Assembly (NCBI GenBank): GCA_003194525.1
Contig: NBIV01000208.1
Span: 85,967 to 149,966 of the forward strand
DNA from: Gracilariopsis chorda
Taxonomy: Eukaryota; Rhodophyta; Florideophyceae; Gracilariales; Gracilariaceae
DNA: 64,000 bases
Reading direction: 5' to 3'
Of the stretch, positions 22,152 to 34,056 are shown in pieces. The notes under the pieces were generated by a model, which did not search any database, had not been told where the DNA came from, and saw only the letters and a list, made by a program, of their open reading frames with translations. The translations under genes and the position numbers were made by a program. The first letter of the stretch is position 1; every line of letters starts with the position of its first letter.

Positions 22152-25100
22152 CTACCCAGCCCTCGCCAGGTACCCGTCGATGATCGTCTGAAACCGATAC
22201 ATTCCACCACCGAGCACTCTCTCCGAATGGATGACCGCCTCCTTGCAAACGTCAATTTCGCACGAGGTATTGCAGCAGTGATACAATCCCACTCTTCGCA
22301 TGTCTTCATGCATACCGACGAGCTGCTCACAACTCTCATCGCACTCCCCGCATAGCTTCAGCCGTCGTCCCGTCACCACCTCGCAACGAAAGGAGATCGG
22401 CCACGGGTCCTCCCCAGTCCTCAACATGAAACCCAAAACTGCAAAAATGGCCTCCTCGCTTCTCTTGTAATGCGGTGGTGCACACCTGTACACTACTTTG
22501 TCAGCCCTGCATCCCTCTCGAACACGCGTCAAGAAGACGCAGCCGGTTTCCAGTGTCTCGCAGGCATACGAAGCCCTCTTGTCGTCTTCTCCGTTCGACG
22601 TTCTCAATCCATACTTCTTGCACCCTTTGAACACTTCAATTTCCTCCACGTGTCCACCTGATCCTGACCCGAAGCGAGGGGCATAAGCCCGAAGCAAATT
22701 TTGCGCGTACTGCACAATCCCGACAACTCCTGCCACGTCTGCAAAGCAGATCTGCATCTCCAGTGCTCCTATCTTCCCGATCCCTCTCCACATAAAACCA
22801 GTGGGCGACATGGCTATTCCTGTCTTCCCTTCTGATCTTATCTCCGACAACACAGGTGCACAAAACAGTCTGTGCAGTTTCTCGTCTGTCTCACGTGCAA
22901 CGATCACGTGCTCTTCATCATCCCTCTTGAGTTGCGCGGCTTCTCTCCCAAGGAGCAGCTGCTTCAGACAGGGCAACTTCTGTCCGTCACATTTGACTCC
23001 GTCCTGACGATCGTCGGGAAGCGGCACATGCAGACACGCCAGACGCCCCTGCCAGTCGTTACTTAGGCAGTGCTCTACAGTGGATACATGGGCATTGTGA
23101 TGATTGCTGCGAGATACACATCTCTTTAGCGGTTGATGAGCAGTTTCGAACACTAACTCAGTGAAGTGCCGTGCGTGCCCGAAGGCGGGAATTGTGTTCC
23201 CGTACAGTTCTATGAGTCGATGCAGGTTTGGCTTGTCAAGCACTTTTGCAAGGAGATCTCCCGACTCGGCGCACTTCTTCCAGAACTTATCCACTTTCGC
23301 AACGTATCCCTTCGAGAGAGTTTGAAGATCCTCCATGTATGACGCGCCTTCCCGCGCCCACACGTAGTCACATGCCTCCCGACCATCGGCTTCCATCGTC
23401 GGCCACCAGAACGTAAGTCCCACCAGTTGTTGAAGATCTTCCAGCAGCTCGCACAGCTCGTCGTTCACCCCGCGCAGCCATCTAGGAAATACGGCAGCGG
23501 CCACTAGCAGCAAGCAGTACGTCCCCGACAGCGTCATGGAGTGCAACTTCTTCTCCTTCACGTTGTAGACAGATGTCTGCCTGATCAGACCGTTATCACG
23601 CAGGGCAGAACACAGGGACACATCCGCCTTCAAACGAGCATCACGACTCCCAAGAGCGGCAAAGCACGCGTCAAGTACATTCTTCGTCACGCCTGTTAGC
23701 AAGTGATCGGGGGCGATTACATTGCTCCTATAGCTGTCAAAAAGTCCGGAAACGACTGGGAGACCTCCTATCGAATTTGGTATCTCGTCTCTTTTCCTGT
23801 CCAGCTCTCGTTGAAATGCAACCAGCGGTGCGCTGGAGTCCGCAAACGATTCGTTTGATCTCATATCGAGCCTGTTGGCATGATCATCATCAATTACGCT
23901 GTTCCTGAGTGCCATGTGTCTCTCGAACGTCCTCAACCCCGCGGAAACTTGCGTATTCACTATTGTCGAGAAGCCGTACATGCTTGATCGACCTCCTGTA
24001 CTCCTTCTGAAATTGCAGAGCGTGCAGGGAGCTGCGGCGTTGTGGCCCATTACATCGGTTGTGTGCGCAGCGGCTGGATAGTCTCCCACAAAACCAACTA
24101 CGTCCGTGAAGATCTTCACAGGATCACCGAAGGCATCAATGCCATCCACCCCTTCCGTACCAGAATGAACCAAATCTGGAATGATGTGGGAAAGAACTTC
24201 ATTGGTGGATACAACGGGTGGAGTGAGAGAGATTATGCGGACAGCAGATCGAGAACTGCGACACCTAGTCGGCAGGCCGATCGGCAGCATATAGCAGCTT
24301 CCCGCGGAACCCTGCGGCAGCAAAGAAGAGAACGGGCGGAAATCATCACAATAAAGCATCACCCTATACACGACATACGTAGAGCCGTCTGGCAAGAGGC
24401 CGAAGTTCTCAGCACTTTCCGATCCTCCACTCCCATCTTCACGAGCGTCAGGCCCTTCTTCACAGAGTTCCAATATTCCTCATACGATCTGTGCGCCGAG
24501 ATTCCGGATTCGGAATCGTTGATCGCCAGCATCGTTCTCTCCAGCCGAGTTCACGCTTTCCGATCTTATCCATAGCAATCGCTGGGACGCAATGCCATCT
24601 TCATGTTTCCAGAACCTTGACACTAACACGCAAAATAGTTCGTCCCTCCGATGATTGTCCCGCGCATTTCGCGATCGCGGAGTCAGCAGGGCGCAAATAT
24701 CACCAGGTATCAGGCGATTGACCTGTGAGGTATGCACTCCGAACGACAAGCCATTACTTTCAGGCGCAGCCGCACCCCTGACTCTATCGGAGATCGGAGG
24801 AGCCGTGCTCAGGGTTTTCACTGCTGCCTTTAGACACTACTGTACCTCAGAGGCGGCTGCCCTCGCGCTCTCAGTCAGCAGACCAGTAGCACCGATGCAC
24901 TACACGAATGCAACCCTGCCACCTACAGCGAAAGAATATCTATCCATTCCTGCCTCGTCCCGTTCTGGCACATCGAAACCGGCCCAGAAGCACGTCGTGT
25001 GCTCGATAGAGCCCGGAAAAGACCTAGTCTGTGCCAATATAACAGCACCACATTCCGCTTTTCCGCTTTTCCCATTCTTCCTGACCGGTAGGAACCTGGC

Positions 25101-26022
25101 AGCGTTCGTCACGCTGGCTCGGCTTCTCACGATCCGTGAGTTCTCAATACTGTGCCGATCGGCCTTTTCCTTTAGGATACTGCACCTGTCGTCACTCCTC
25201 CAGTACACAGCATTGTAGAAATTTGGCAAGGCGACATCTGTCTTCGCCCATTAAACTTGGCATCACAATTCGAACCGGGGTTTTCGACCGCAAAGTGTTT
25301 CCCGCGATCGCGTTCAAAAGTGAGTAGAACTGCACGACGCGGCTCTCCGGAAAGCAGGACTTCATAATGTGCGGGAACATCAACCGGCGAGCGGTGGAGT
25401 ACGAAGGCAACGACTTGCCCGCTGATAACCATTCCACCATTCCCCGGAGCATGTCATACTGCTTCACCGTTTACCTCACACTGCCACAGACTGCAACGAC
25501 GCCGAGGAGATTGGTCCATGAGTAAATAAGAAAGCTCTTCCTTCGCACCTCGTGAAAAAGGCTGCGATCTTCAGGCTCTTCTGTAGGTGAGGTCGGGAGG
25601 AGGACGTGTTCTTCCGTGTCTTTCTCGGCATTCGACCCCGACGATCGGTTGTCCTGTTCAGAATCGGAAAGGAAGAGATACTCCGGCCTGTAGACTTCCC
25701 CTGAGTTTCTTCGCTCGTTTTTGGCTTGCTGTACGTCGCGCAGATGATCATCAGGCGTTGGTGGGTGCGCCTCACTGTTTTCCTCGCCTTGCTGAACAAC
25801 AGCCGTGGCGACATATTGGTCCTCCATCCGTTCTGATACTATCCCAGGTGGATTTCTTCCAAGAGGATGCTCCAGCGCCGAGAGGAAACGAGGCGAGGCG
25901 CACATGAGATCGGTCCAAGTGGCAGTGGTCTTCCGGCGTCGCTTTCTGCGCAAAGTGTGCGTGTGGCATTGCATGTTAGGAGTCGTCGGGCGACATGAAC
26001 ACAGCGGTGCTGACGACGACAA
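22152..26022 (-). pseudogene. TNP2-type (CACTA/EnSpm) transposase
   Basis: The 773-codon C-terminal frame starts at 24473. It carries YCDDFRPF (residues 40-47, first Asp), a GSCYMLPIGLPTR motif, GFVGDYPA (Asp131), a CTLC pair (150-153), and HARHFTELVFETAHQ (Glu about 439 or 443). This is the transposase_21/TNP2 DDE arrangement. The upstream frame is continuous to 26022 apart from stops TGA 24480-24482, TAG 24837-24839, TAG 24900-24902 and TAA 25471-25473, plus one frameshift near 25200. The N-terminus has a Cys/His-rich start and an acidic linker. A cut-and-paste transposase is certain; activity is not. GC content is higher than in the neighbours, and six or seven CGATCG palindromes lie within the gene. 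Confidence 0.85.
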
Positions 26023-26638
26023 TGTCGGTGCTCAGTGAGCGTGTGTGCTCGTCGGCCTGAACAGTCGGTGACGTGATCTTGGCGGGGTGCTGTAGCCGTA
26101 GGTGCTCATGCGGGAATGCCGATCGGCATCCGCCTTCGATGGCGGTGGGATCAAAATACCCGCCTTTTTCTGACCATGATTGGCTGTCAGCTCGCAGATC
26201 AAAAAAAACATCATTTGAATTACAGTCCGCGCTGCAAGAACGGCACAGGAGGCGGAGCGGGAGCCGGTTTGGGAGGAGGTAACTTATCGTAGGGCGATCG
26301 CCCTTGAGTGTTCCGTACGACGCTCGCCTCCCAAATGGCTCGTATAATCTGACGCCCCAATACGGGCGCAGCAGGAGGCGGAACAAGGGGTCGAAAGCCG
26401 TGTACGGTAGACGATATAAGGTGCTCGCGACAACACGAGCACAGTATCGCTGGCGCCGGCTGCGCCGACGATCGTCGAAAGCGGTGACCGCTCCATGTCC
26501 AACGTCGTGTGGGTTTACATTGTCAACTGCTACTAACAAACTATTCATCTACCGAAATCAAGCGGCAAGGGTAGTGGAATGTCGCAAAAGCTTTCCCATC
26601 CTCCTCATCATTCCAGCGACGATCGTCGAAACCAGCAT
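26023..26638. other. Spacer between transposase and accessory gene
   Basis: A 190-codon minus-strand frame (25976-26548) exists but has no domain and overlaps the transposase start, so I leave it unassigned. Four CGATCG palindromes lie here: 14-bp perfect ones at 26116-26129 and 26291-26304, and identical 12-bp CGACGATCGTCG at 26466-26477 and 26617-26628. The region could be the transposase promoter or a protein-binding array. Confidence 0.4.
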
Positions 26639-29054
26639 TCAGCGTCTATCACCGCGTTCGTAATAACCGTACCCGATCCGACTCTTTTCTGTCTCAAATC
26701 GCCCATGTTGTGTGCCGTCTCGAATCGCACGCATACGCTGCGTAACAGCGTACGCGGGCTGGTATCCATTGTTGCGCATCGTCTGTGCGTCTCTCTGTTC
26801 GTGGCCTCGTTCCTCACGGCGCGGGTACGTGTGTCCTCGCTCATACCCAGAGTCGCGCGTTGCACGTCTTGCCCTCTCATCTTGGTTCCAGTGCCCATCG
26901 CGCCAATACTGTTCATTTCCCCAGTTCTCCCGGTGATCACCGCGTTCGTAGTACCCAATCCCTGAACCGCCCTCACGATGTGTCGCGGCGGGTTCACGGC
27001 CATGACGTGCCGCAGCCCGGTCTTGCTCATCCATCAGCGCACGCATTTCTCGCAACACTCCGTCCAGGTCGCGCTCCGACCGTCTAAGGTCCTGAAGAAA
27101 CATGGTGAGGAGCTCCTTCACCGACAGCAGTCCATCTCGACCCCAGCCCCTCTCATCCAAGAACTGTTTCAGTCCGTCGACTTCTAACACATCTTCCAGA
27201 CTGCATTGCAGCGCCATTGGAGATGAGTGGGCGATCGCCCGTCTGTGGGCCTCCCTTGTGACGAGGCGAAGACGCCGAGAACGAACGTCGGCGAACACGA
27301 GCCTCCCCTCTCGCGGTCTCTGTTGCAGTGCGCCAGTACCGACGTCGCACTCGACGTAATGGGAACTCTGGAACCCCTTTAAACCGCTAGAAACACGCCA
27401 TCGGTAGGCGGGATGAACCGAGACAGCAGCCTGCATCATGTGTATTATTGTCCCCGTAGCCAATTTGGGATCGATGACCATTTGTTGGCAACGCGCTTCG
27501 AGATACCGCACTGTTCTCGCGTTAAGGAGGATTTGGCGACCACCATGACAGGCTTCGTTCCACCAAATCGCCGCAACTAATGCACACGTCTCCACCTCGA
27601 AGTAGTAGTCGAACTTGGCATTTTCCTCTGGCGAAGCCGGGGCAGCGAGTCGTCGGTGGTAGTACCAAGCGACCGGAGCCATCGGGAAAGGGAGGTGATG
27701 TGTCAGTTCGAGGTTGATCAACCACTCAGGGACTGCTGGAAAGATCTTCTTCGCCTCGTCCATGCCTAGGTGAGTGGCCTCATGAGCATCAAACGGATAG
27801 AAAATACCAAACCTTGTACGTCAGTACGACTCGAAATACAAGTCCGAACGGAAACGGAAGGCGTTCCACCACCTTGTTGACGGACCGTTCACGAGCGGTT
27901 CCGCCAGAAGAGGTACGAGGTGCGGAGCCGGGGGCACCTGTGCTGCAAGGCATGCATCCATGGCATCCAAGTAATACACCTCGCCTACGTCTCGAAAAAA
28001 TGTGCGATCGCACAGCAGACTACTACACACCAGCCACCACGTTCTGCTCTCCACAAATTGCGACCACACGTCCTGAGCTGCTCTCTCTAATCCTTCTTCC
28101 AGTACCCCTTGATAGTTTCCGTGTCGCTCTTTTCCCCGCCTCGTCCATTGATCACAAGCTCATGGAAGGAGGGATCCCCTAGAGCCGTCGTGCGCCACTC
28201 GTGGCGTCTGCTAAGACGCGCGGGGTTGATCGACTCTTGAGGAACATCGTCACGGGCCCGACCACTTCCTATCCTTGACGGTCGTCGTGGCACATCCTGT
28301 ACCCCTGCACAGCGTGAGGTGAAGAATGGGATCGACGTTGACTCACGTCCGTGCAGATCTGCACGCTTTTCCAGTATAGCGCCGCTGTCAACCCCGTAGC
28401 TGTGATATGGTGCCGTAGCATCGGGTCCAGACGGTGCATGCCGCCGTTTTCGCAAAGCCAGTGTATCTTCATCGGCCGCAGGCGGAGCGCGCCGCTTCCG
28501 CGGGACTCTTGTGCACTGTATGATGTCGCGGTCATCTTCCCGGGCCGTCGCCTTGGCAGGAGCAGACGTCGTGGCAGCTTTTTGACTTGTTGCGGCGGTA
28601 ACTTCCATTGCAGCTTCAGAAAGAGTGGGTGCCTGACGAGTTTCTGTGCCAGCGATCGCCTCCGTAGGAGCAGACGTCGCCGCAGCTTCTTCAAAAGTTG
28701 CGGCAGTTATTTCCATTGCGCTGGCGATCGCCGCTGTAGGAGCACACTTCGCGGCAGCTGCTTGGCTTGGTGCGGTGGTTGCTTCCATTGCAGCGTCGGA
28801 TACAGGCGGGGCCTGACAAGGTTCTGTGCCGGCTGGAGCGGCGACAGAGGCTGCTGTAGTGGGCAGCGCGGTCGGCTGGGGGGGGGGGGGGGGGGCGGGG
28901 GCGCAGGTGCGGATGACTGTTGGCTTAGCGGGGCTGTCGCCCGGATGGCAACAGCGGGGCAAGCGTTACTCGGAGAGGTCGTCGCGTTTGAAGCGCCAGC
29001 AGTAGGACCTTCGGGTTGACTTGTCGGGGCGGTCGCTTTATCTCCTGACGACAT
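26639..29054 (-). pseudogene. Accessory protein of the TNP2 block (Ala/Pro-rich N-terminus, tyrosine/arginine-rich tail)
   Basis: The start is taken at the ATG at 29054 (MSSGDKATAPTS). The first 150-200 residues are Ala/Pro/Thr-rich, with imperfect repeats of about 30 residues (AAMEATTAPSQ, AMEITAATFEE, AAMEVTAATSQ). An 18-bp G run (28878-28895, poly-Pro) is where the frame changes. A second frame change lies near 28090. From 28069 the frame is open to 26639 except a TGA at 27821-27823. The middle part (PAVPEWLINLELTHHLPFPMAPVAWYYHRR) looks globular. The tail repeats GYYERGD. No family is recognised; it may be the second, DNA-binding gene usual in CACTA elements. Confidence 0.55.
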
Positions 29055-30074
29055 TAGTGCGGAAAGAGTGGGCGGAATACTTCAGCTGCACTGGAGTTGA
29101 CTTTTTTGCTTGGGTGGTTCGACGAAGGGAGAAGGCTTGTGGTCGCAATGACGGCTCTTAAATACATCAAGAGAGGGCGCACTGCAATTAGCATCACTGC
29201 TTCGGGGGTGCAAAGGGCGGACTTCGAAGAAGATGTTGACGAAACAGATCTTAATTCGGGAAATATGAGTGCTCTGGGCCGCCATGGCGATCGCCATCAC
29301 ACTCGAGTGTGAGATCATCCCCAACCGGCATCACATCACTGCAACGTGACCCGTGGCATATATTACCCAAAAATATACGATCAGGGTGCACACGCGCACA
29401 GGCGCGACCGCGCATGAAATGTGCGTGCACATTTGAGGCCTGTGCCGCGCATGCTAGGTTATCGAGAGCACTGTTCCCCTCCAGGGAAACACCCGCGATC
29501 GCGGCCACGCTCCTTTCACGCAATGGCTTCCAGCTGGGGCGCGCCGCCTACCCTGTAGCGGGGGTTCACCGATTCAGACAGAAACGCGCAGCGAAGATGG
29601 CACAAACCGGGCACGGTCCTCACCGGGAGCTGGGCGTATCTGACGACTGCGCGATCGCAGATCTCCAGAACCCGCACTATGCACGGTGAAGAGCTGCGGG
29701 TTGATCAGCATGTGTGAAGAACCTCGTGGCTCTGTTAGGCACTAACGTTGATATGCCGAAGGGAGCACCGAGATCTCGGAAAGGCGAACATGACTTCCCA
29801 TAGGGAACGTTGGTTTGATGCGGCGAGAGGTGGACTACTCGATCGGAGACCTCCGGCTGACTTAGCAGGGAATATGCACGATTCGTGGTCACGACGAGTA
29901 CCGTTTGCAATTCGGGAAGGTTCGAAAGTTGAAATGACGAGCAACCTGGCGCGTACCTTGCGGTGATCGCCGCGAGCTGGTAGGCATAACAAAGCTTTAC
30001 TTTGGAGTGGTGGCGGCAGCGTCGAAATTGTAGCACCGCGTTGATTATCTAAAGTCGTAATGACTTGCGTGGCA
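29055..30074. other. Intergenic region with CGATCG palindromes
   Basis: No supported gene. It contains a perfect 14-bp palindrome ATGGCGATCGCCAT (29284-29297), a 12-bp one (29493-29504), GCGATCGC at 29651-29658 and CGATCG at 29840-29845. It lies between the start of one accessory gene and the end of the next, so promoter elements for the 29054 gene are expected here. Minus-strand frames at 29677-30169 have no domain. Confidence 0.45.
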
Positions 30075-32504
30075 CTACAATGCGAAAACACCTGGTTGGT
30101 TTTCCAGATCCGACTGGGCTGCATCCATGTCCTTATCCCTCTCCTCCGTACTGGCAGCATCTCGGCCACCCCTCCCCCGCGAATCCGCGTGAAGCTTCGT
30201 AAACTCGTATGCGGTCATTCGTAGGCAGCGGCTTTGTAGAACACGACGCCGTACAGTAGCGCCCGGACATAAGGCGTCAAAACAAAGGCCTTTGCACTCC
30301 ACTGCACGCAAATCTTCTTCTTCTGTTGGGACGGGAAGTCCACTTCCTGAGCAGTAGGTGCCCATTGCGTCGGTGACAAGCCGCCTCATAATTGTGGCGA
30401 CCGCCCTAATGCATCTCAAAGCATCGAGGTGACCTATCAGGAAGGGGGCCGCAGAGTACTCCCGCTGCGGGGCGTTGGCGAAGCTGACGCAGAACTTTGC
30501 AGCCACGTCTACCAGATTGATGGCCCTCCCAAGCAATTGCGTATTCCCCCCCATTCGCTTCCGATGCACAGTGCTGTTCGGTACGACGGCCACGTCGTGC
30601 GTGGCGATCAGAACCACATCCTCAGCCTCGGACATTACTTTGACGAGGAGGTCTCCATTGAAGTCATCGGCTGCGGAGACGTTTTGCGAGCCTCTTGCGT
30701 CACGCGTTGCGGGTACATCTGCTGAGCGTCGGTCGACAATGCCGGGTGACGGGTACGCCCACTTCATTTTCGTCCGCTATTGCCCCTCAGCGGAAACACC
30801 GGCCGCGTCCCAGCTAGTGAAGAGGTAACCCAGCTCTCCGAAGAAGAAGGACTTGGCTCTATCGCGTCCAGCGTGCAGATGCTTCTTTACGAGAGGGAAG
30901 ATCTTCCTCACACCGTGTTGCGCAATATCCCGTCGAATGGGTACTTCTTTCACTTCGATATGCTTCGTCCTCGTGTCCTCCCTCCCCCGCCCTCTCTTTG
31001 ACATCCCCTCGAGGGCTTCTTGAACGAAGTCGATGTCCTGACTTGTAATAAACCTTTTGCGTAACCATTTCGGTTGCGTGAACTTAGCAATTGCTGGGCC
31101 CATCTCACTGCTGTCGTCATCTCCTCGATCAGAAAATGGCTCATCGTTCGTGTGCATGGCGGAGTCGCTCGGTGTAGCATGCCACGGCAAAGGAGACGAG
31201 GATTCGGGATCCCGAAACAGATAGAACGCATTGTTCTGGACATTGAAAATTGCGTTGGACACGACGGACTTGCGGAAACGGGAGTGCTGGCGGCCGATAC
31301 CCACGCAGAACTCACCTCGTGTCTGGTTCGGCTGAAGACTGAAGAAGAGGGTGAGGACTGCCTTGGATATGAGACGGGGCGATGAGTGTTCGCCGTCTCC
31401 TGCGGATATGGCGACGACCGTCGCAACAATTTTCATGCTCATGACTCGTGATAACGTCGATTCCGTGAACACGAGATGGGCGTGCGGTGTAGCGGATTTC
31501 TGCTTCGCCGTGAAGACAGACAGAGGAGTCGACTTGCCTCTACTGGCAACCACCGCCCCGCCGGATCCGGTATGGCTCGCCGAGGCCTTCATTTCATCCA
31601 CTTCACGGCACAGAACTCGGATCTCGTCCTCCACGCGACGCAGTCTCCTGGCAATACCTCGTTCGAGACTGGTTATCCGTGTCGTCAAGCTTTCATCAAT
31701 CTTTTCGAAGAACCCATTGAGAACTGAATGCGTCGTTTTCAATGCTTGCAGATCTGCAGTCACTCCAGTACGGTCACGGCGGGTACTGCCTCTCGGAAGG
31801 TTATTCGTATTGGCATTTCGTCGGGGATCCCCCCTCGCCTCTGGTACGGACCAGTCCAGTGGCTGGGTATTGGAGACGGAATCGTCGCTCTATGAGGTCG
31901 GCAGCGTCCTCTCTCCACGGGACAATGGCGGCCGCTGGGGAATCGCACCGGAACCCGTCCTTGAAGGGTTGATGTCTCCCTCTCGAGAAGTAGATGGCAA
32001 GGCCTCGGTCCGCCGCCGTTTCGTACCGGAAGCAGGTTGGATGAAGATGTCGTCGGCGTCGCTGTCATCATTGTCGGAGGTGATAACCTTGGACTGAGGA
32101 CCTTGCCGTGGGCGGTTGGCGGCGTCCGCGCGCTTGCGCCCAGCAGGAAAAAGGTTGAGAGGAGCAGCTCTAGACAAACGACGGGGAGATCTCCTCGGAC
32201 TGAGTAAATCCCGGTCGTCCCGTGCCATATTTGGCTGCGCAACGGAAGGTGCGCTTTTCGGCGTACGCACGAGTCGGTGGAACTCTAGAGGAGTCTTGTT
32301 TGCAGCGGTTCGAGTGCACTGCCGAGGACTCTTGTGCTGGGGGGATCCTGGTGGGGCGGCGGATTCTGGGTAGGGCGTATCCTGTTGTGGTGTGACCGCA
32401 CCTCCCCGGCGCGGGAGCACAGGCTTTCCGGAAATATTCTTCTTGCTCTCGCGAGCCCTCGAGGGCGTAGTCATGACAAAGCGGTCAATGTTTGGCTTGG
32501 CCAA
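30075..32504 (-). pseudogene. Large accessory protein with coiled coil (two in-frame TAG)
   Basis: This is a single 810-codon frame with stops only at 31890-31892 (TAG) and 30777-30779 (TAG). The N-terminal 200 residues are basic and Ser/Pro-rich (SPRRSPRRLSR, SKVITSDNDDSDADD), as in chromatin-associated proteins. Next comes a coiled coil (SLERGIARRLRRVEDEIRVL). Then a globular part includes VMSMKIVATVVAIS and RKSVVSNAIFNVQNNAFYLF. The C-terminal part has IRAVATIMRRLVTDAMGTY. No family is recognised. The lack of frameshifts indicates recent function. It is divergently oriented from the 32.6-kb gene. Confidence 0.6.
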
Positions 32505-32584
32505 AGGGGAGAATCGAGCCGGGCTCGCGACGACGTGATCTTAGCTCAAGAATGGGGCCATAGTAAGGATATTTCCATGGCTGT

Positions 32585-33370
32585 GTGGATCCACAAAATA
32601 TCGAAAATACTCACGATGTGCGCGAGATGTTCGATTTCGGTGGAGATCACTGCGTCACTGCGTCTTCAGAGGTACCGCCGCAGACGAGGGTTGCAATTAT
32701 TTCACGAGGATTCTCAGACAGTCGAGCACGTGCAGTCGCATCACCGCAACCCCAGACTTGTTTCGACGCCGTGACGGGCTGTTGCGACGCACGCAGCAAA
32801 CCTGCGATGGGCACCTCTGCGCGTACTTCCAATCGGCGTGCTGCGCCCAGACGTCGGGCATGCCGTGAGATCGATGTGCTGCCTCAGTTGAATGACTACG
32901 TGGAGGTTCTTTGGGAGATAGATGACGGTGAAACGAGGTGGTGCAAGGCGGAGGTTGTTCGCGTCGATGAAGCTGATCAGCACGTGGTTCTAGCAACTGG
33001 GACAATACGGTACGCGTCAGTGAACGATTACGCGGAGGAGGAACATGACGAATTTCTGCCTGGGCGAACCGTGAGAAGAAGCGCAGACAATAATGCAGGG
33101 AATGAGAACCCCCGCCTGGACTGGAGGTCTTACCAAGTACTTCTGCAGCGACGAGATGAACAGGGCAGTGACACGGAATGGGAATGGATGCGAGGATCCT
33201 CGAACAGCACGAGACTGAAGAAGCCAACAACCCCAACAGGACGAGAGGTGTTAAAGTTTGTGAAGAGGTTGCACGTCAGCAACGTCGGTGTTTTCGGGAT
33301 GCTAGTGTCTATCCGCCCGGACGAAATGTTGCCAAATGATTATTTTTTGAAGGTTTCGAACCTTTCATAA
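32585..33370 (+). CDS. Protein with Tudor/chromo-barrel-like segment
   Basis: An intact 261-codon frame; ATG 32806 (MGTSARTSNRR) is a possible shorter start. Residues about 100-150 read VEVLWEIDDGETRWCKAEVVRVDEADQHVVL. The pattern of aromatic-bounded short strands resembles Tudor, Agenet or chromo-barrel domains that bind methylated histones. This is a resemblance by eye, not an identification. Basic N-terminus, lysine/arginine-rich middle. It is transcribed away from the 32504 gene with only about 80 bp between starts (a divergent pair), and it is followed by an array of alternating TCAAAAA/TTTTTGA motifs. Confidence 0.6.
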   Translation: MDPQNIENTHDVREMFDFGGDHCVTASSEVPPQTRVAIISRGFSDSRARAVASPQPQTCFDAVTGCCDARSKPAMGTSARTSNRRAAPRRRACREIDVLPQLNDYVEVLWEIDDGETRWCKAEVVRVDEADQHVVLATGTIRYASVNDYAEEEHDEFLPGRTVRRSADNNAGNENPRLDWRSYQVLLQRRDEQGSDTEWEWMRGSSNSTRLKKPTTPTGREVLKFVKRLHVSNVGVFGMLVSIRPDEMLPNDYFLKVSNLS

Positions 33371-33842
33371 ACGCGTCAAAAACGGTGTTTTTGAATCAAA
33401 AGTACGTTTTTGATATCAAAAAAGCCGGTTTTCTAAAGCTTTGTAGTAAATTAGACACATTTTACGAGCACATCTCTATTAAACCATCTGCTTGTCTTAT
33501 GTTTCGGCTTCTCACCTAGCATAAACAACAGAAGCTCAGAATTTTTGCAATACAAAAACAAGTTGCATAACTTATACAGACTACAAACGGCGAAAAAATC
33601 CGATCAAAATAACTAAAATTAAAGGTTAAGTTGATTGTTTTGACCTCATATGAGGTCAGCGGTCGGATAGACACTAGTTTGGCATTCAAAAGGCAAACAT
33701 TTAAAATGAACGAATAACGACTCTTCAAACCCAATTTTCAATGAATCAAATTTCTCAAAATAATTCCATACATAGCACAGAGCTAGTTTGCTTGGGACAA
33801 AAGACTAGCAGTATACTAGACATTTCCCAGTTTCTTTGGAGG
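33371..33842. other. Non-coding region with palindromes, flank of the Harbinger insertion
   Basis: This AT-rich stretch has no gene. At 33376-33422 five alternating half-sites TCAAAA(A)/TTTTTGA form nested hairpins, including a 16-bp palindrome at 33407-33422. At 33641-33658 there is a perfect 18-bp palindrome TGACCTCATATGAGGTCA. Either could be a terminator, a protein-binding site or subterminal DNA of the TNP2 element. The Harbinger target duplication begins at 33843. Confidence 0.5.
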
Positions 33843-33845
33843 TAA

Positions 33846-33866
33846 GGGCCGTTCTATGACTTTCTT
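33846..33866 (+). repeat. Left terminal inverted repeat of the Harbinger element
   Basis: These 21 bases are identical to the reverse complement of 42176-42196. A further match (GTGAACGG here at 33879-33886) continues after a short gap, so the inverted end is about 40 bp with one indel region. The direct repeat TAA precedes it. Confidence 0.95.
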
Positions 33867-34056
33867 TACGCGGAAACAGTGAACGGAAAATCTGAAGACG
33901 TCCAATAAAACGACAGCACGTTGCAAGAACTGGAAGCCAAATGTTTCCGTATGCAGCTCAAACATTTCTGCAGTCATGTCAACAACATTTTAACTCACCT
34001 GCATGCTCTTCTTTAGTGAGTAGGCTCCTACAAATCACTTTCGACATCATACCAAG

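Noticed and set aside
25976-26548. 190-codon minus-strand ORF upstream of the TNP2 transposase
   Set aside because: Overlaps the transposase start in another frame, has no domain and may simply reflect GC-rich sequence.
24671-29658. GCGATCGC equals the HIP1 octamer of cyanobacteria, suggesting contamination
   Set aside because: The same stretch encodes a eukaryotic TNP2 transposase and is continuous with eukaryotic elements on both sides.
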